Source: Acidimicrobiia bacterium
GTDB taxonomy: Bacteria; Actinomycetota; Acidimicrobiia; Spongiisociales; UBA4744
Assembly (NCBI GenBank): GCA_029863625.1
Contig: JAOTUY010000001.1
Location: forward strand, 18,046 to 82,045
DNA length: 64,000 nt
Direction of reading: 5' to 3'
Under the pieces are notes generated by a model. That model worked only from the letters and a program-made list of their open reading frames with translations. It made no database searches and was not told where the DNA came from. This document shows, in pieces, positions 8,321-15,998 of this stretch; positions within the stretch are counted from its first letter, which is position 1; every line of letters begins with the position of its first letter. The position numbers were made by a program, and so were the translations under genes.

Positions 8321-9474
8321 AGGCAACCGCCCGTACAATCTCGGGAATGCGCCGTTCCGGCATTCGCGAGATCATGGATCTCGCCGCACAGGATCGGGAC
8401 GTGCTTCGCCTCGAAGTCGGCGACCCCAACTTTCCAACGCCAACCCACATCATCGAGGCGGCTGCCCAAGCGGCGGCCGACGGTTTCACGAAGTACACCG
8501 CCAACCGGGGGATTCCCTCGGTCCGCGAGACGCTGGCCACCAAGATCGCGATGCAAAATGGATTCGAAGTCGGCATCGATCAACTGGTTGTAACCACAGG
8601 GGCCGTCACCGCTCTCCTGCAATCCCTTATGGTCTTGTGCGATCCCGGCGACGTTGTGTTGCTTCCGGACCTGGCGTGGCCCAACTACGAGATGATGACG
8701 ACGGTGATCGACGCCCCGGTTCGTCGATACCCGCTGGATCCCGCCAGAGGCTTCCTTCCGGATTTGGATGCCCTGGATCGTATCTGCCGCGACACGCCTT
8801 TGGCCAAAGCCCTCGTTATCAACAGCCCGGCTAACCCGACCGGGGGAGTTTTCGACCGCCCGACCGTAGAAGGGTTGATCGATATCGCCAACCGCTACGA
8901 CCTCTATCTAGTCTCGGACGAGGCCTACGAAGACATCATCTTCGAGGGTGGGCACATCAGTCCGGCCTCACTGAATGGTTCCGGCCGCGTGATCAGCGTG
9001 TTCACCGTGTCAAAGTCCTATGCGATGACCGGCTGGCGGATCGGTTATGTGGCAGCTTCTCAGGAGGTGGCCGCCTTGATTTCCAAGCTGCAGGAGGCGA
9101 TGACGTCCTGTGCCACCGCCGTGGCCCAGAAGGCTGCGCAGGCGGCGATCGGTGGTGACCAGGCCTGTGTTGCCGAGATGAGGGACGCCTACCGGCAACG
9201 TCGCGACATGACAACCGATTTGCTGGCAGAGGAGGGCTTGCTGATCACCAAACCGCACGGAGCGTTCTACGTTCTGGCCGACACATCCCCGACCGGGCTG
9301 GACGGCTACGAGTTTTGTCGCAAGCTGATCGTCCAGCGGGGCGTTGCTCTGGCACCCGGCGAGACCTTCGGGTCGACCGGGTCCGGGAAAGTGCGCATTT
9401 CGCTAGCCACCGCGCCGGCCGACCTCGAAGAGGGTGTGCGCCGCTTCTGTGCTGCTGTCCGAGATTGGTCCTGA
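8317..9474 (+). CDS. Class I PLP-dependent aminotransferase
   Basis: A 385-residue fold-type I aminotransferase. The PLP Lys is in FTVSKSYAMTGWRIGY, the cofactor Asn in NSPANPTGG, the Asp in SDEAYED, and the carboxylate-binding Arg in GKVRISLA. These are standard for the aspartate/aromatic aminotransferase group. It is the third gene of the aldolase-kinase operon, coupled by a GTGA overlap. This is an unusual partner for KDPG metabolism and suggests an amino-acid or amino-sugar input. The last 72 bases overlap the 3' end of the convergent ilvB gene. The substrate is not assignable from sequence. Confidence 0.88.
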   Translation: MKATARTISGMRRSGIREIMDLAAQDRDVLRLEVGDPNFPTPTHIIEAAAQAAADGFTKYTANRGIPSVRETLATKIAMQNGFEVGIDQLVVTTGAVTALLQSLMVLCDPGDVVLLPDLAWPNYEMMTTVIDAPVRRYPLDPARGFLPDLDALDRICRDTPLAKALVINSPANPTGGVFDRPTVEGLIDIANRYDLYLVSDEAYEDIIFEGGHISPASLNGSGRVISVFTVSKSYAMTGWRIGYVAASQEVAALISKLQEAMTSCATAVAQKAAQAAIGGDQACVAEMRDAYRQRRDMTTDLLAEEGLLITKPHGAFYVLADTSPTGLDGYEFCRKLIVQRGVALAPGETFGSTGSGKVRISLATAPADLEEGVRRFCAAVRDWS

Positions 9475-11196
9475 ACCTGCTCTCACCCTGCGGTTGCGGG
9501 TTTGCGGAAGCGTTTGTAGATCCTCAGCACCCAGTGCGATGTCATCGTTGTTGCCGCCCGCCACCACCATGGGGAAGACCATCTCGTCCGGGTCGACCCG
9601 GAATTCCACAACCACGGGTCCGGAGTCAATCACGAGGGATTGGTCAATAGCCTCAGCCACATCTTCGGGGCGGTCGACTCGCCACGCCGTACATCCCATC
9701 GATCTCGCCTGTGCTGCCAGATCTGGGTAGGTCGGATGCAGGTCGACCCCGTGCCGTCGCCCTCGGTAGAACAGGTCCTGCCATTGTCGCACCATCCCGT
9801 ATCCTCCATTGTTGAGGACTGCCACCTTGATCGGGATGCCATAGATGGCTGCGGTCGTGAGTTCCTGGCTAGTCATCTGGAAGCTGCCATCGCCATCGAT
9901 GACATACACCAGGTCATCCGGTCGTCCCAGCTTGGCGCCGATCGCAGCTGGTACGGCAAAACCCATCGTTCCGAGTCCGCCAGAGGTGACAAAACTGCGG
10001 GGACGTCGGAAGTCCCCGAACTGTGACGCCCACATCTGATGCTGGCCGACTCCGGTGACGATCGTCGCCTCCCCTTTGGTCTTCTCCCGGAGCCTTTCGA
10101 TCACATACTGTGGCTTGATCGGTCCGTCCGCGTCCTGAACGTAACTGAGGGGATACCGGCGTTTCCACCCAGTTAGGGTCTCGAGCCATTCGCGCCGATC
10201 AGGAGGCGGCCTATTTCCCCAGGCTTGGAGCAACCGGTCAAGGATCGTGCCGGCGTCTCCCACGATGGCTACTTCCGGTACCCGAACTTTGCCTATCTCT
10301 TTTGGGTCGATGTCGATGTGGACAACTCGAGCCCGTGGCGCGAAGTGCTCGGGATTAGCGGTGATCCGGTCGTCGAATCGCGCACCAATCACCACGAGCA
10401 GGTCGGCATGTTGGAGGGCGGTCGTTGCCGTGTAGACACCGTGCATCCCGGGCATACCGAGAGCCAGCCGGTGATGATCGGGAAAGGCTCCTCTGGCCTT
10501 GAGGGTGGTGACGACCGGAAGCGTTGCGGCCTCGGCAAGAGCCAGGAGCCCCTGGTGCGCCTCCGCGGCGATGATCCCACCACCGGCCAGCAAGACCGGT
10601 CGATTCGCCGATTCGAGGAGTGAGACCACCCGATCCCCAACCCGCGAGTCATGCGGCTCGCTCTCAGTTGTAGGGGATTGCGGATACGAATACGTGCTGG
10701 GTGCCGCGAGCAGGTCGGTGGGAACGTCAAGCAGGACCGGACCCGGTCGCCCGGTGGTTGCGATACGGAACGCTTCATGGACAAGGGTGGCAATGTCGTC
10801 GGCCGCCGTAGCCAGCAGAGAGGCCTTTGTGCAGGGCGTCGTGATCGCGACAATTGGAGCCTCTTGGAATGCGTCGGTCCCGATCTTGTGCGAGGCCACC
10901 TGACCGGTGATGGCCACCAGCGGAACGGAATCCATCATGGCGTCGAGCAGTGGCGTGACGAGATTGGCGGCGCCAGGGCCGGACGTGGCAAGTACCACCC
11001 CCGGTCTACCGGTGGCCTGCGCATAACCTTCCGCCATGTGGCCGGCTCCTTGCTCATGTCGCGCGCCGATCACCCGAATCGGACACTCCAAGAGGGCGTC
11101 GTAAAGGGGTAGTACTGTCCCTCCGGGAATGCCAAACATGATTTCGACACCCTCGTGTTCGAGAGCTCGGATCAATGCTTGGGCTCCAGTCAACAT
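9403..11196 (-). CDS. ilvB: Acetolactate synthase large (catalytic) subunit
   Basis: A 597-residue ThDP enzyme for the first common step of Val/Leu/Ile synthesis. The catalytic Glu is in ARHEQGAGHMAEGYA. The ThDP motif runs GDGSFQMTSQEL to NNGGYGMVRQWQ, and the FAD region VIGARFDDR is present. The start MLTGAQALIRAL is used because GGGAGGGAAC precedes it. A tail of about 40 residues follows the usual C-terminus (VAGGNNDDIAL) and overlaps the convergent aminotransferase gene by 72 bases. No ilvN or ilvC gene is adjacent, so the regulatory subunit must be encoded elsewhere. Expression is under an attenuator with an Ile-rich leader peptide just upstream. Confidence 0.95.
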   Translation of the reverse strand: MLTGAQALIRALEHEGVEIMFGIPGGTVLPLYDALLECPIRVIGARHEQGAGHMAEGYAQATGRPGVVLATSGPGAANLVTPLLDAMMDSVPLVAITGQVASHKIGTDAFQEAPIVAITTPCTKASLLATAADDIATLVHEAFRIATTGRPGPVLLDVPTDLLAAPSTYSYPQSPTTESEPHDSRVGDRVVSLLESANRPVLLAGGGIIAAEAHQGLLALAEAATLPVVTTLKARGAFPDHHRLALGMPGMHGVYTATTALQHADLLVVIGARFDDRITANPEHFAPRARVVHIDIDPKEIGKVRVPEVAIVGDAGTILDRLLQAWGNRPPPDRREWLETLTGWKRRYPLSYVQDADGPIKPQYVIERLREKTKGEATIVTGVGQHQMWASQFGDFRRPRSFVTSGGLGTMGFAVPAAIGAKLGRPDDLVYVIDGDGSFQMTSQELTTAAIYGIPIKVAVLNNGGYGMVRQWQDLFYRGRRHGVDLHPTYPDLAAQARSMGCTAWRVDRPEDVAEAIDQSLVIDSGPVVVEFRVDPDEMVFPMVVAGGNNDDIALGAEDLQTLPQTRNRRVRAGSGPISDSSTEAAHTLFEVGRRGG

Positions 11197-11215
11197 ATGT
11201 TCCCTCCCGGGGATA

Positions 11216-11247
11216 TAAAAAACCCTCCGGCTTGAACTCGGAGGGTT
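11216..11247 (-). terminator. Intrinsic terminator (attenuator) in the ilvB leader
   Basis: On the minus strand AACCCTCCG, a 9-base loop, CGGAGGGTT and then a T-run (TTTTTTA) form a classic intrinsic terminator located 20 bases before the ilvB start and downstream of the leader peptide. A second stem (ACGTACGC with GCGTGCGT, 11248-11272, one G-U pair) lies exactly between the leader stop codon and this terminator and could act as the pause or alternative structure. Confidence 0.9.
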
Positions 11248-11272
11248 ACGCACGCAGATATGTGGCGTACGT

Positions 11273-11308
11273 TCAGCAGATAATGATCGTCGTCGAGAAG
11301 CTGTTCAT
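11273..11308 (-). CDS. ilvB leader peptide (MNSFSTTIIIC)
   Basis: An 11-codon open frame, ATG to TGA, with three consecutive isoleucine codons (ATC ATT ATC) three codons before the stop. It is followed at once by two alternative stems and then an intrinsic terminator before ilvB. This is the arrangement of branched-chain amino-acid attenuators: ribosome stalling at Ile codons when charged tRNA-Ile is scarce would favour read-through into ilvB. There is no clear Shine-Dalgarno site. The promoter places the transcript start within about three bases of the ATG, so the peptide is probably translated from a leaderless mRNA. Confidence 0.82.
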   Translation of the reverse strand: MNSFSTTIIIC

Positions 11309-11317
11309 GATCGCTGC

Positions 11318-11346
11318 AGTATGCCCGATGACCCTATGACAGTCAA
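11318..11346 (-). promoter_or_regulatory. ilvB promoter
   Basis: TTGACT (minus strand, 11341-11346) and CATACT (11318-11323) are separated by exactly 17 bases, a near-consensus housekeeping promoter. The transcript is predicted to start at about 11308-11311, at or just before the leader-peptide ATG. Confidence 0.8.
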
Positions 11347-11804
11347 TGGCTTCCTCGACTGAGTGGGGTGGGGTCCGGCCCACGCGAAAGTTTGGGGGAC
11401 TCACAGGCCGAGTACAACGATAACGATTCGCTGGGTGTTTCGATCACGCAACGCGAACACTCTCGCAGTTCCGATTCCTTGCGGGAGCTAGCGCAACACC
11501 TCGTCACTATCACCACCGAGTCTTGTCTCTCCGGGCTGTTCGCTGAGTCGCAAGACCCCTACCGAGACGATCTAGCCCGCGTCTATCCCGCGTCCGCTGC
11601 CGACCACGGCGGTCCCTGATGCTTGCGTTGGATCGACTCCATGAGCACCGCCAGGAGGTACCCATGGGAAGCTACCGAACTCGGGCGCGTCCACTTTGCG
11701 TCCACAAAAGAAGGAGAAATGGCCATAAACGAAGCGAAACGATGAGAGCCAAAGCCCTTTGCAGCACAAGGAATTTTGGCTGATTGCCAACGTCGGTGCG
11801 ACCC
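11347..11804. other. Intergenic stretch without a supported gene
   Basis: About 460 bases between the ilvB promoter and the first tRNA-like sequence. Open frames here (for example 11368-11619 plus, 11583-11858 minus) have no recognisable domain. The minus-strand frame reads antisense through the tRNA-like T-arm, which often creates spurious or integrase-tail-like open frames. Nothing else is identified. Confidence 0.5.
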
Positions 11805-11858
11805 CCTAATCATCCCTGATAAGGATGAGGCCCCTGGTTCAAGTCCAGGTGGGCCCAC
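11805..11858 (+). repeat. tRNA-Ile(GAU)-like 3' half (copy A)
   Basis: The stretch contains a perfect anticodon arm (CATCC, loop CTGATAA with anticodon GAT, GGATG), a perfect T-arm (CCTGG TTCAAGT CCAGG) and a 3' acceptor strand TGGGCCC plus A. No matching 5' acceptor (GGGCCCA) or D-arm is found upstream, so this is not a whole tRNA gene. The 3' half of a tRNA is the usual core of an integrative-element attachment site. A related, more degenerate copy lies at 16757-16811. Confidence 0.6.
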
Positions 11859-11930
11859 TACAGAAAACCCGCCCCGTTGGCTTTCGACGGTCCTGGATCC
11901 CTCTTCGCTGAGAGGCTGGTGCTGTTCAGT

Positions 11931-12569
11931 TCATTTGAGGCTGAATGGTGGGTATTGGTCGGTGACCAGCAAGGACGCGTAAGCGTCTACTCGCAGAGCC
12001 CATCGGCCAACGCCTACCACGTAATCGAAGAGTGCCCGGGGGTAGCTTCCGGTGAAGAGGATGGCGAACCAGGCGACGACCCAAACGACAATGGCGATGA
12101 CCCCCAGTACGGCAAGGACGATGAAGTGGGGAATGGCCAACAGCCACTTCACCAACGGCAACCAGCGGTTGAGGTCGTGCTCGACGTCGGGGTAATCGAT
12201 CTCGAGATGCACCGACTGCTCGTCGACGGTCGAGGGATACTGGTCGGTCAACAAGAAGAAGTAGGCTGCGACCCTGGCTCCGAAGCGGGTCAGTTCTCGG
12301 ACGAAGTCGAACCACCAGCGTGGGTACCGCATGCGGAACACGATCATCAGCATCGTTGCGATCGCCAGCCCACCGGTAATACCCAGGCCGGTCCTTTCGA
12401 TCTGTTCGCCGGTCTCGGCCAGGGTCTCGTTCCCGGTGGCGGTGAGCAGGGACAGAATGATGCCGATGGGGATGATCCAGATCAGGCGGAAGAACGTCGT
12501 GAACCGGTCAAGCTTTTCGGGATAGTCGATGTCGAGCCGGGCGGCGTAGGAATCGGGCGGGGTGACCAC
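11931..12569 (-). CDS. DUF4389 domain membrane protein
   Basis: A 212-residue integral membrane protein with about four helices (for example FRLIWIIPIGIILSLLTAT, and FIVLAVLGVIAIVVWVVAWFAILF). Two DUF4389-type motifs are visible: PEKLDRFTTFFRLIW near the N-terminus and FTGSYPRALFDYVVGVGRW with YASLLVTDQYPPFSL at the C-terminus. GTG start after AGAGGAG. The function of the family is not known. It stands alone, downstream of the tRNA-like copy A and separated by about 490 empty bases from the next gene. Confidence 0.8.
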   Translation of the reverse strand: MVTPPDSYAARLDIDYPEKLDRFTTFFRLIWIIPIGIILSLLTATGNETLAETGEQIERTGLGITGGLAIATMLMIVFRMRYPRWWFDFVRELTRFGARVAAYFFLLTDQYPSTVDEQSVHLEIDYPDVEHDLNRWLPLVKWLLAIPHFIVLAVLGVIAIVVWVVAWFAILFTGSYPRALFDYVVGVGRWALRVDAYASLLVTDQYPPFSLK

Positions 12570-13059
12570 GTCTATCTCCTCTTGTTAGGCCACGGCGAAC
12601 CCTAGTGGACCGGTCGCCAGGCCGAACCCGAGCGGTCCGGGATCGTGCGGCCCTACCGCGTGCGAGCTTGGCCACATACTGTTGGGACGACTCGGCGGCT
12701 CAGGAGCATGCGATGAGCCCAAGACAACTGCGGCTCACCTGATGTCCGCACGAGAGGCCGGCGGAGTCTTTTTTATCATCGGCGCACCGTTCGGCAGCCC
12801 AGGCGAGACCGTCGGCTACGGCGTTCTCGCTGCCATCCACTTCATGCTCGCCTGGGCGCACTGAATCGGTCCAACGACAAGCTCATAGAACGGGCAACCC
12901 TGGCGAACGGGACCGACTTGGAGGGCCGCGCATTCGACCAATTCGGTGCGGCGGAACGTCGCGGAGTCGAACCGGCCGAGAATCCGAAATCAGACACGCT
13001 TCGCCCCGGGCCGTCGGAAGAGCGGCCCGGGGCGATTGGTGCGAGGGCGCTAGGTCGAC
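12570..13059. other. Intergenic region with a short hydrophobic frame and a terminator
   Basis: No confident gene. A short plus-strand frame (ending 12864) encodes a C-terminal stretch VFFIIGAPFGSPGETVGYG and resembles part of a membrane protein, but it has no ribosome site or homologue I recognise; it may be a remnant. A strong hairpin terminator lies at 13002-13034. Confidence 0.4.
13002..13034. terminator. Strong GC hairpin after the duplicated-domain gene
   Basis: CGCCCCGGGCCG, a nine-base loop and CGGCCCGGGGCG make a perfect 12-bp stem just past the stop of the minus-strand gene ending at 13060. There is no long U-tract, so it may terminate weakly or protect the mRNA 3' end. Confidence 0.65.
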
Positions 13060-13788
13060 CTAGCTATTGTCATCGGCACCATCCCGAACCCGGATGCGAA
13101 CCTCGCCGTCTTCAAGTTCTGCATTGAACTGGATACGCCGTGAACCGTTGCGGAAGTCAGCCTCCACCTCACGGCCAGATGCCACCTCTACCTCAGACGC
13201 CCAGCCAACTGAGGGATCGACCGAAACAATCGTGAGGCTCGAGCCACTCGAAGCAATGGTCACAGTCCCACCGCCACCAGCCTTATAGGTCACCGAAGAA
13301 CCACTGTCGTTGGCGGCCGACGGCATCGTGGTCGACGTGAAGCCCGAACTGGCCGGGATTGTCGTCGATGCGCTTGTCGAACCATCGGCTCCACCATTGT
13401 CATCGGCACCATCCCGAACCCGGATGCGAACCTCGCCGTCTTCAAGTTCTGCATTGAACTGGATACGCCGTGAACCGTTGCGGAAATCAGCCTCCACCTC
13501 ACGGCCGGCGGCTACTTCGACCTCTGATACCCAACCTTGCGCTGCCTCGGCGGCAACGATTGACAGGGACGCACCATCCGAAGCGACGGTCACCGTCCCG
13601 GCGTCGCCGACCTCATACACGGTGGTCTCGGCGTTACCCCGGGCGGGAAGGGTTGTCGAGGTGGGCGAGGTGGTTGAGGTAGTCGAGGTCGAGAGGTCCG
13701 ACCCCGATTTGGCGATTGCTGCTCCGATACTTAGTGCCAGCAGAACTACCAGGATTGTGCCAAGTACTACTGAGATTCGCTTAGACAT
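13060..13788 (-). CDS. Membrane-anchored or secreted protein with two tandem copies of an uncharacterised domain
   Basis: A 242-residue protein starting MSKRISVVLGTILVVLLALSIGA, a signal or anchor helix, then a Ser/Thr-rich linker (STSTTSTTSPTSTTLPARG). Two copies of a roughly 75-residue module follow; each begins with a VTV/VTI strand, has GW-SEVEVA, and ends with EVEADFRNGSRRIQFNAELE and VRIRVRDGADDN. The copies are separated by a second Ser/Thr linker. A diverged single copy occurs in the protein at 15999-16574. The module is small and beta-rich and I do not recognise it. The gene lies downstream of, and in the same direction as, the histidine-kinase gene, with a TTAGG-AAAA-CCT motif (13866-13877) in front. 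A role as sensed or regulated envelope component is inferred. Confidence 0.75.
   Translation of the reverse strand: MSKRISVVLGTILVVLLALSIGAAIAKSGSDLSTSTTSTTSPTSTTLPARGNAETTVYEVGDAGTVTVASDGASLSIVAAEAAQGWVSEVEVAAGREVEADFRNGSRRIQFNAELEDGEVRIRVRDGADDNGGADGSTSASTTIPASSGFTSTTMPSAANDSGSSVTYKAGGGGTVTIASSGSSLTIVSVDPSVGWASEVEVASGREVEADFRNGSRRIQFNAELEDGEVRIRVRDGADDNS
13066..13176. repeat. Direct repeat, copy 1 of 2 (with 13396-13506)
   Basis: A 111-base segment is repeated 330 bases downstream with a single mismatch (13156 versus 13486). It encodes the conserved end of each domain copy. The surrounding parts of the two modules are much more diverged, which points to recent duplication or gene conversion of just this part. 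Confidence 0.9.
13396..13506. repeat. Direct repeat, copy 2 of 2 (with 13066-13176)
   Basis: Second copy of the 111-base repeat inside the same gene; see copy 1. Confidence 0.9.
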
Positions 13789-13865
13789 TCTTTCTGTCTC
13801 CTTTGTTGAGGCGATGCTTGGAGCCAGAATGCCTGAGCCGATATTTGAAGGTCCTCCGCTGTTGG

Positions 13866-13877
13866 TTAGGAAAACCT
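13866..13877. promoter_or_regulatory. Candidate response-regulator site (TTAGG-AAAA-CCT)
   Basis: TTAGGAAAACCT resembles the perfect inverted repeat TTAGG-GATTA-CCTAA at 15938-15952. It lies about 80 bases upstream of the duplicated-domain gene, just after the histidine-kinase stop codon. Confidence 0.35.
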
Positions 13878-13892
13878 CTTTTCCCAAGCCGG

Positions 13893-15206
13893 TCAGAAAG
13901 GCCGGTTTAACCGACTGGGGCCCCGCCCGCCACTAGCCAACGGCAGCACCACACGAACCACTGTGCCGGACGGATGACCCGCATCCCAGCGGGCTTCACC
14001 GCCAGCCGCCTCTGCCGTTCTACGCACAATGTCAGCGCCTAGACCAGTCGACCGGCCCCCGCTTACCCCTCGTTCCAACAAGCCGGGGTCAGAAATCCCA
14101 GGGCCCTCGTCGGCAACCACCAGCTCGACCAGCTCACGAGCCGATTCATGCAAAGCGACGCGATACCCGGTGCCAGCAGGGGTATGTGCAAACACATTGC
14201 CCAGCAGAGCATCCAACATCGCCTCGAAATCGGCGGGAGGTCCATTCACTGCACAGCTTTGGGGCCCGACGTCAAGGTTCCATTCACGGTCCTGATCGGC
14301 TGCTAGCGAGCCCCAGTAATTCACGCGCTCAGTAACTATCCCAGCCAGGTCGGCAGCGCCCCCACCTTCCCGCACCGATCGACGGGCCTCATTGATGACG
14401 TGGCTCACCACACGCTCGAGTTCGTCCACGTCCTGGTGGAGCCGAGTCACGTCAGCATGCTTGCCAAGGGCCTCGATATCGAGCTTCAAAGCAGTGAGGG
14501 GCGTACGCAGCCGGTGCGAGATATCGGCGGCCGTTTCCCGTTCTCGATCCATCAACATACTCACCCTCCCGGTCAGCGTATTGAAGGCCATGCCAACCTC
14601 GGCCAGCTCGCTCGGACCCCCCGGTTCCACCGCTACGGTGAGTTCGCCCCTTCCCAATCTATGCGTCGCTTCAACAAGGTCGGCTATCGGCTTCACGACG
14701 GCCCGGCCCATACGGTCGGCCACCACGAAGGCCAATCCGACCAGTCCTAATCCGAGCGCACCAAGAACTATCCATGCCGATGCTACGTTTTTGGTGAGAA
14801 CCTCCTCAGGAACGGCAATCACAATGACCCAGGAAGGATCTGACCCGCGCAACACCGGGACCACCACCGCCTGGCCTCCAACAAGTAGCTGCCGATAAGC
14901 CTGCCCTAAGTCCCGGGCCGCGGTCAGATCGATACCAACCGGCAGGGATGCCCCCAGTACCATCCCGTCAGACAGCATCACCGACGTATCGGGTGTTGCC
15001 GCCAGGGTCCTCTCCAGCAAGGCGATTGAATCCAGTCCACCATCAATCGTTGACGTAAAGCGAGCCACAGTCTGTGCCTCGCGTTCGGCCGCTGTCATCG
15101 CTCGGTCCACGGCTAGATCACGAATCAGCACAGCTAGCGGCACCAAAAAGGCGATTATCACGATCGAGGTAATCGACAGGGCGTAGAGGGAGAGCCAACG
15201 CCTCAC
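13893..15206 (-). CDS. Two-component sensor histidine kinase
   Basis: A 437-residue membrane kinase. TM1 is at residues 8-29 and TM2 at about 143-165, bounding an extracytoplasmic sensor of about 110 residues. A HAMP-like linker follows (GRAVVKPIADLVEATHRLGRGELTV), then HisKA with the phospho-His in DISHRLRTPLTALKLDIEAL. The HATPase has N box DALLGNVFAHT, G1 VADEGPGI and G2 GRSTGLGADIVRR. It overlaps the response-regulator gene by four bases and is its partner. The signal is unknown; the sensor domain shows no family I recognise. Confidence 0.93.
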   Translation of the reverse strand: MRRWLSLYALSITSIVIIAFLVPLAVLIRDLAVDRAMTAAEREAQTVARFTSTIDGGLDSIALLERTLAATPDTSVMLSDGMVLGASLPVGIDLTAARDLGQAYRQLLVGGQAVVVPVLRGSDPSWVIVIAVPEEVLTKNVASAWIVLGALGLGLVGLAFVVADRMGRAVVKPIADLVEATHRLGRGELTVAVEPGGPSELAEVGMAFNTLTGRVSMLMDRERETAADISHRLRTPLTALKLDIEALGKHADVTRLHQDVDELERVVSHVINEARRSVREGGGAADLAGIVTERVNYWGSLAADQDREWNLDVGPQSCAVNGPPADFEAMLDALLGNVFAHTPAGTGYRVALHESARELVELVVADEGPGISDPGLLERGVSGGRSTGLGADIVRRTAEAAGGEARWDAGHPSGTVVRVVLPLASGGRGPSRLNRPF

Positions 15207-15886
15207 GAATCAGGGGCCACAAGCTTGACACCGACACCATGAACGGTCCGCAGATACCGGGATTCAGCCGCACTCTCGCCCAGCTTGCGGCGCAACACCG
15301 ACAGATGGACGTCGACGGTCTTGTCCGCACCGCCATACGGCTGCCGCCAAACTTCGGCCAGGAGCTCACGCTTGGAAACGACAACTCCGACCCTTTCAGC
15401 CAAATACGCAAGGAGGTCGAATTCCTTCCTCGTTAGGTCGAGGGGTACCCCACCAAGAGTCGCGACTCGCTGCTCAACATCCACAACCAACTCGCTTACG
15501 ACCATTGGCGCGCGAATGGTTCCGCCCACCACACGGCGGATGATCGCCTCGATGCGGGCTTGCAGTTGAGCACCCGAAAAAGGCTTGACGATATAGTCGT
15601 CGGCTCCGTCACGCAGGATCCGAACGATCTCGCCCTCCTCGTCACGTGCAGTCGCAACGATCACAGGGACGGCGCTGATCGACCTGATCATCTTGAGTGC
15701 CTGACCCCCATCAATGTCGGGCAGCCCAAGGTCAAGAACCACTATGTCCAAGCCGCCTTCAGCAGTGCGCTGGACGCCCTCCATGCCCGAGGACAGTGAC
15801 TCGACGCTGTGTCCTTCCTCTGCCAGGAAGATGGCAAGACCTTGCCGAATCGATTGGTCATCCTCGATTATCAGAATCGATGGCAT
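15203..15886 (-). CDS. OmpR-family response regulator
   Basis: A 227-residue DNA-binding regulator. The receiver domain has the acidic pair EDD (residues 8-10), phospho-acceptor Asp52 in VVLDLGLPDIDG, Thr in VATARD and Lys in DYIVKPF. The C-terminal winged helix runs from VSELVVDVEQRVATLGG to RRKLGESAAESRYLRTVHGVGVK. It starts the operon with the kinase gene and is divergent from the paralogue-domain gene at 15999. A perfect TTAGG inverted repeat in the shared promoter is the likely target, implying autoregulation. Confidence 0.94.
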   Translation of the reverse strand: MPSILIIEDDQSIRQGLAIFLAEEGHSVESLSSGMEGVQRTAEGGLDIVVLDLGLPDIDGGQALKMIRSISAVPVIVATARDEEGEIVRILRDGADDYIVKPFSGAQLQARIEAIIRRVVGGTIRAPMVVSELVVDVEQRVATLGGVPLDLTRKEFDLLAYLAERVGVVVSKRELLAEVWRQPYGGADKTVDVHLSVLRRKLGESAAESRYLRTVHGVGVKLVAPDS

Positions 15887-15937
15887 AGCAGCATCCTATT
15901 GGTGAATGACGGCGCACCACCACGAGAATCGGCCAAA

Positions 15938-15952
15938 TTAGGGATTACCTAA
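15938..15952. promoter_or_regulatory. Inverted repeat in the divergent two-component promoter
   Basis: TTAGG-GATTA-CCTAA is a perfect 5-bp-arm palindrome midway between the response-regulator start (15886) and the divergent gene start (15999). OmpR-type regulators often bind such sites. A partial copy lies at 13866-13877. Confidence 0.5.
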
Positions 15953-15998
15953 CTTTTCTCAGATAGAGCTCTAACCGAACACCTGCGATAGTTGAGTC

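Noticed and set aside
11583..11858. 91-codon minus-strand frame reading MGPPGLEPGASSLSG and onward
   Set aside because: Its start is the antisense of the tRNA-like T-arm and acceptor (GLEP is the complement of GGTTCAAGTCC). Such frames arise repeatedly from tRNA sequences and no domain follows, so it is not called as a gene.
11770..11860. A complete tRNA-Ile gene
   Set aside because: Anticodon arm, T-arm and 3' acceptor are present, but neither a GGGCCCA 5' acceptor strand nor a D-arm can be found upstream. The second copy (16757-16811) lacks a pairing anticodon stem.
12682..12864. 60-codon plus-strand frame with a hydrophobic C-terminus
   Set aside because: No ribosome site, no recognised family and no co-directional neighbour; at best a remnant.
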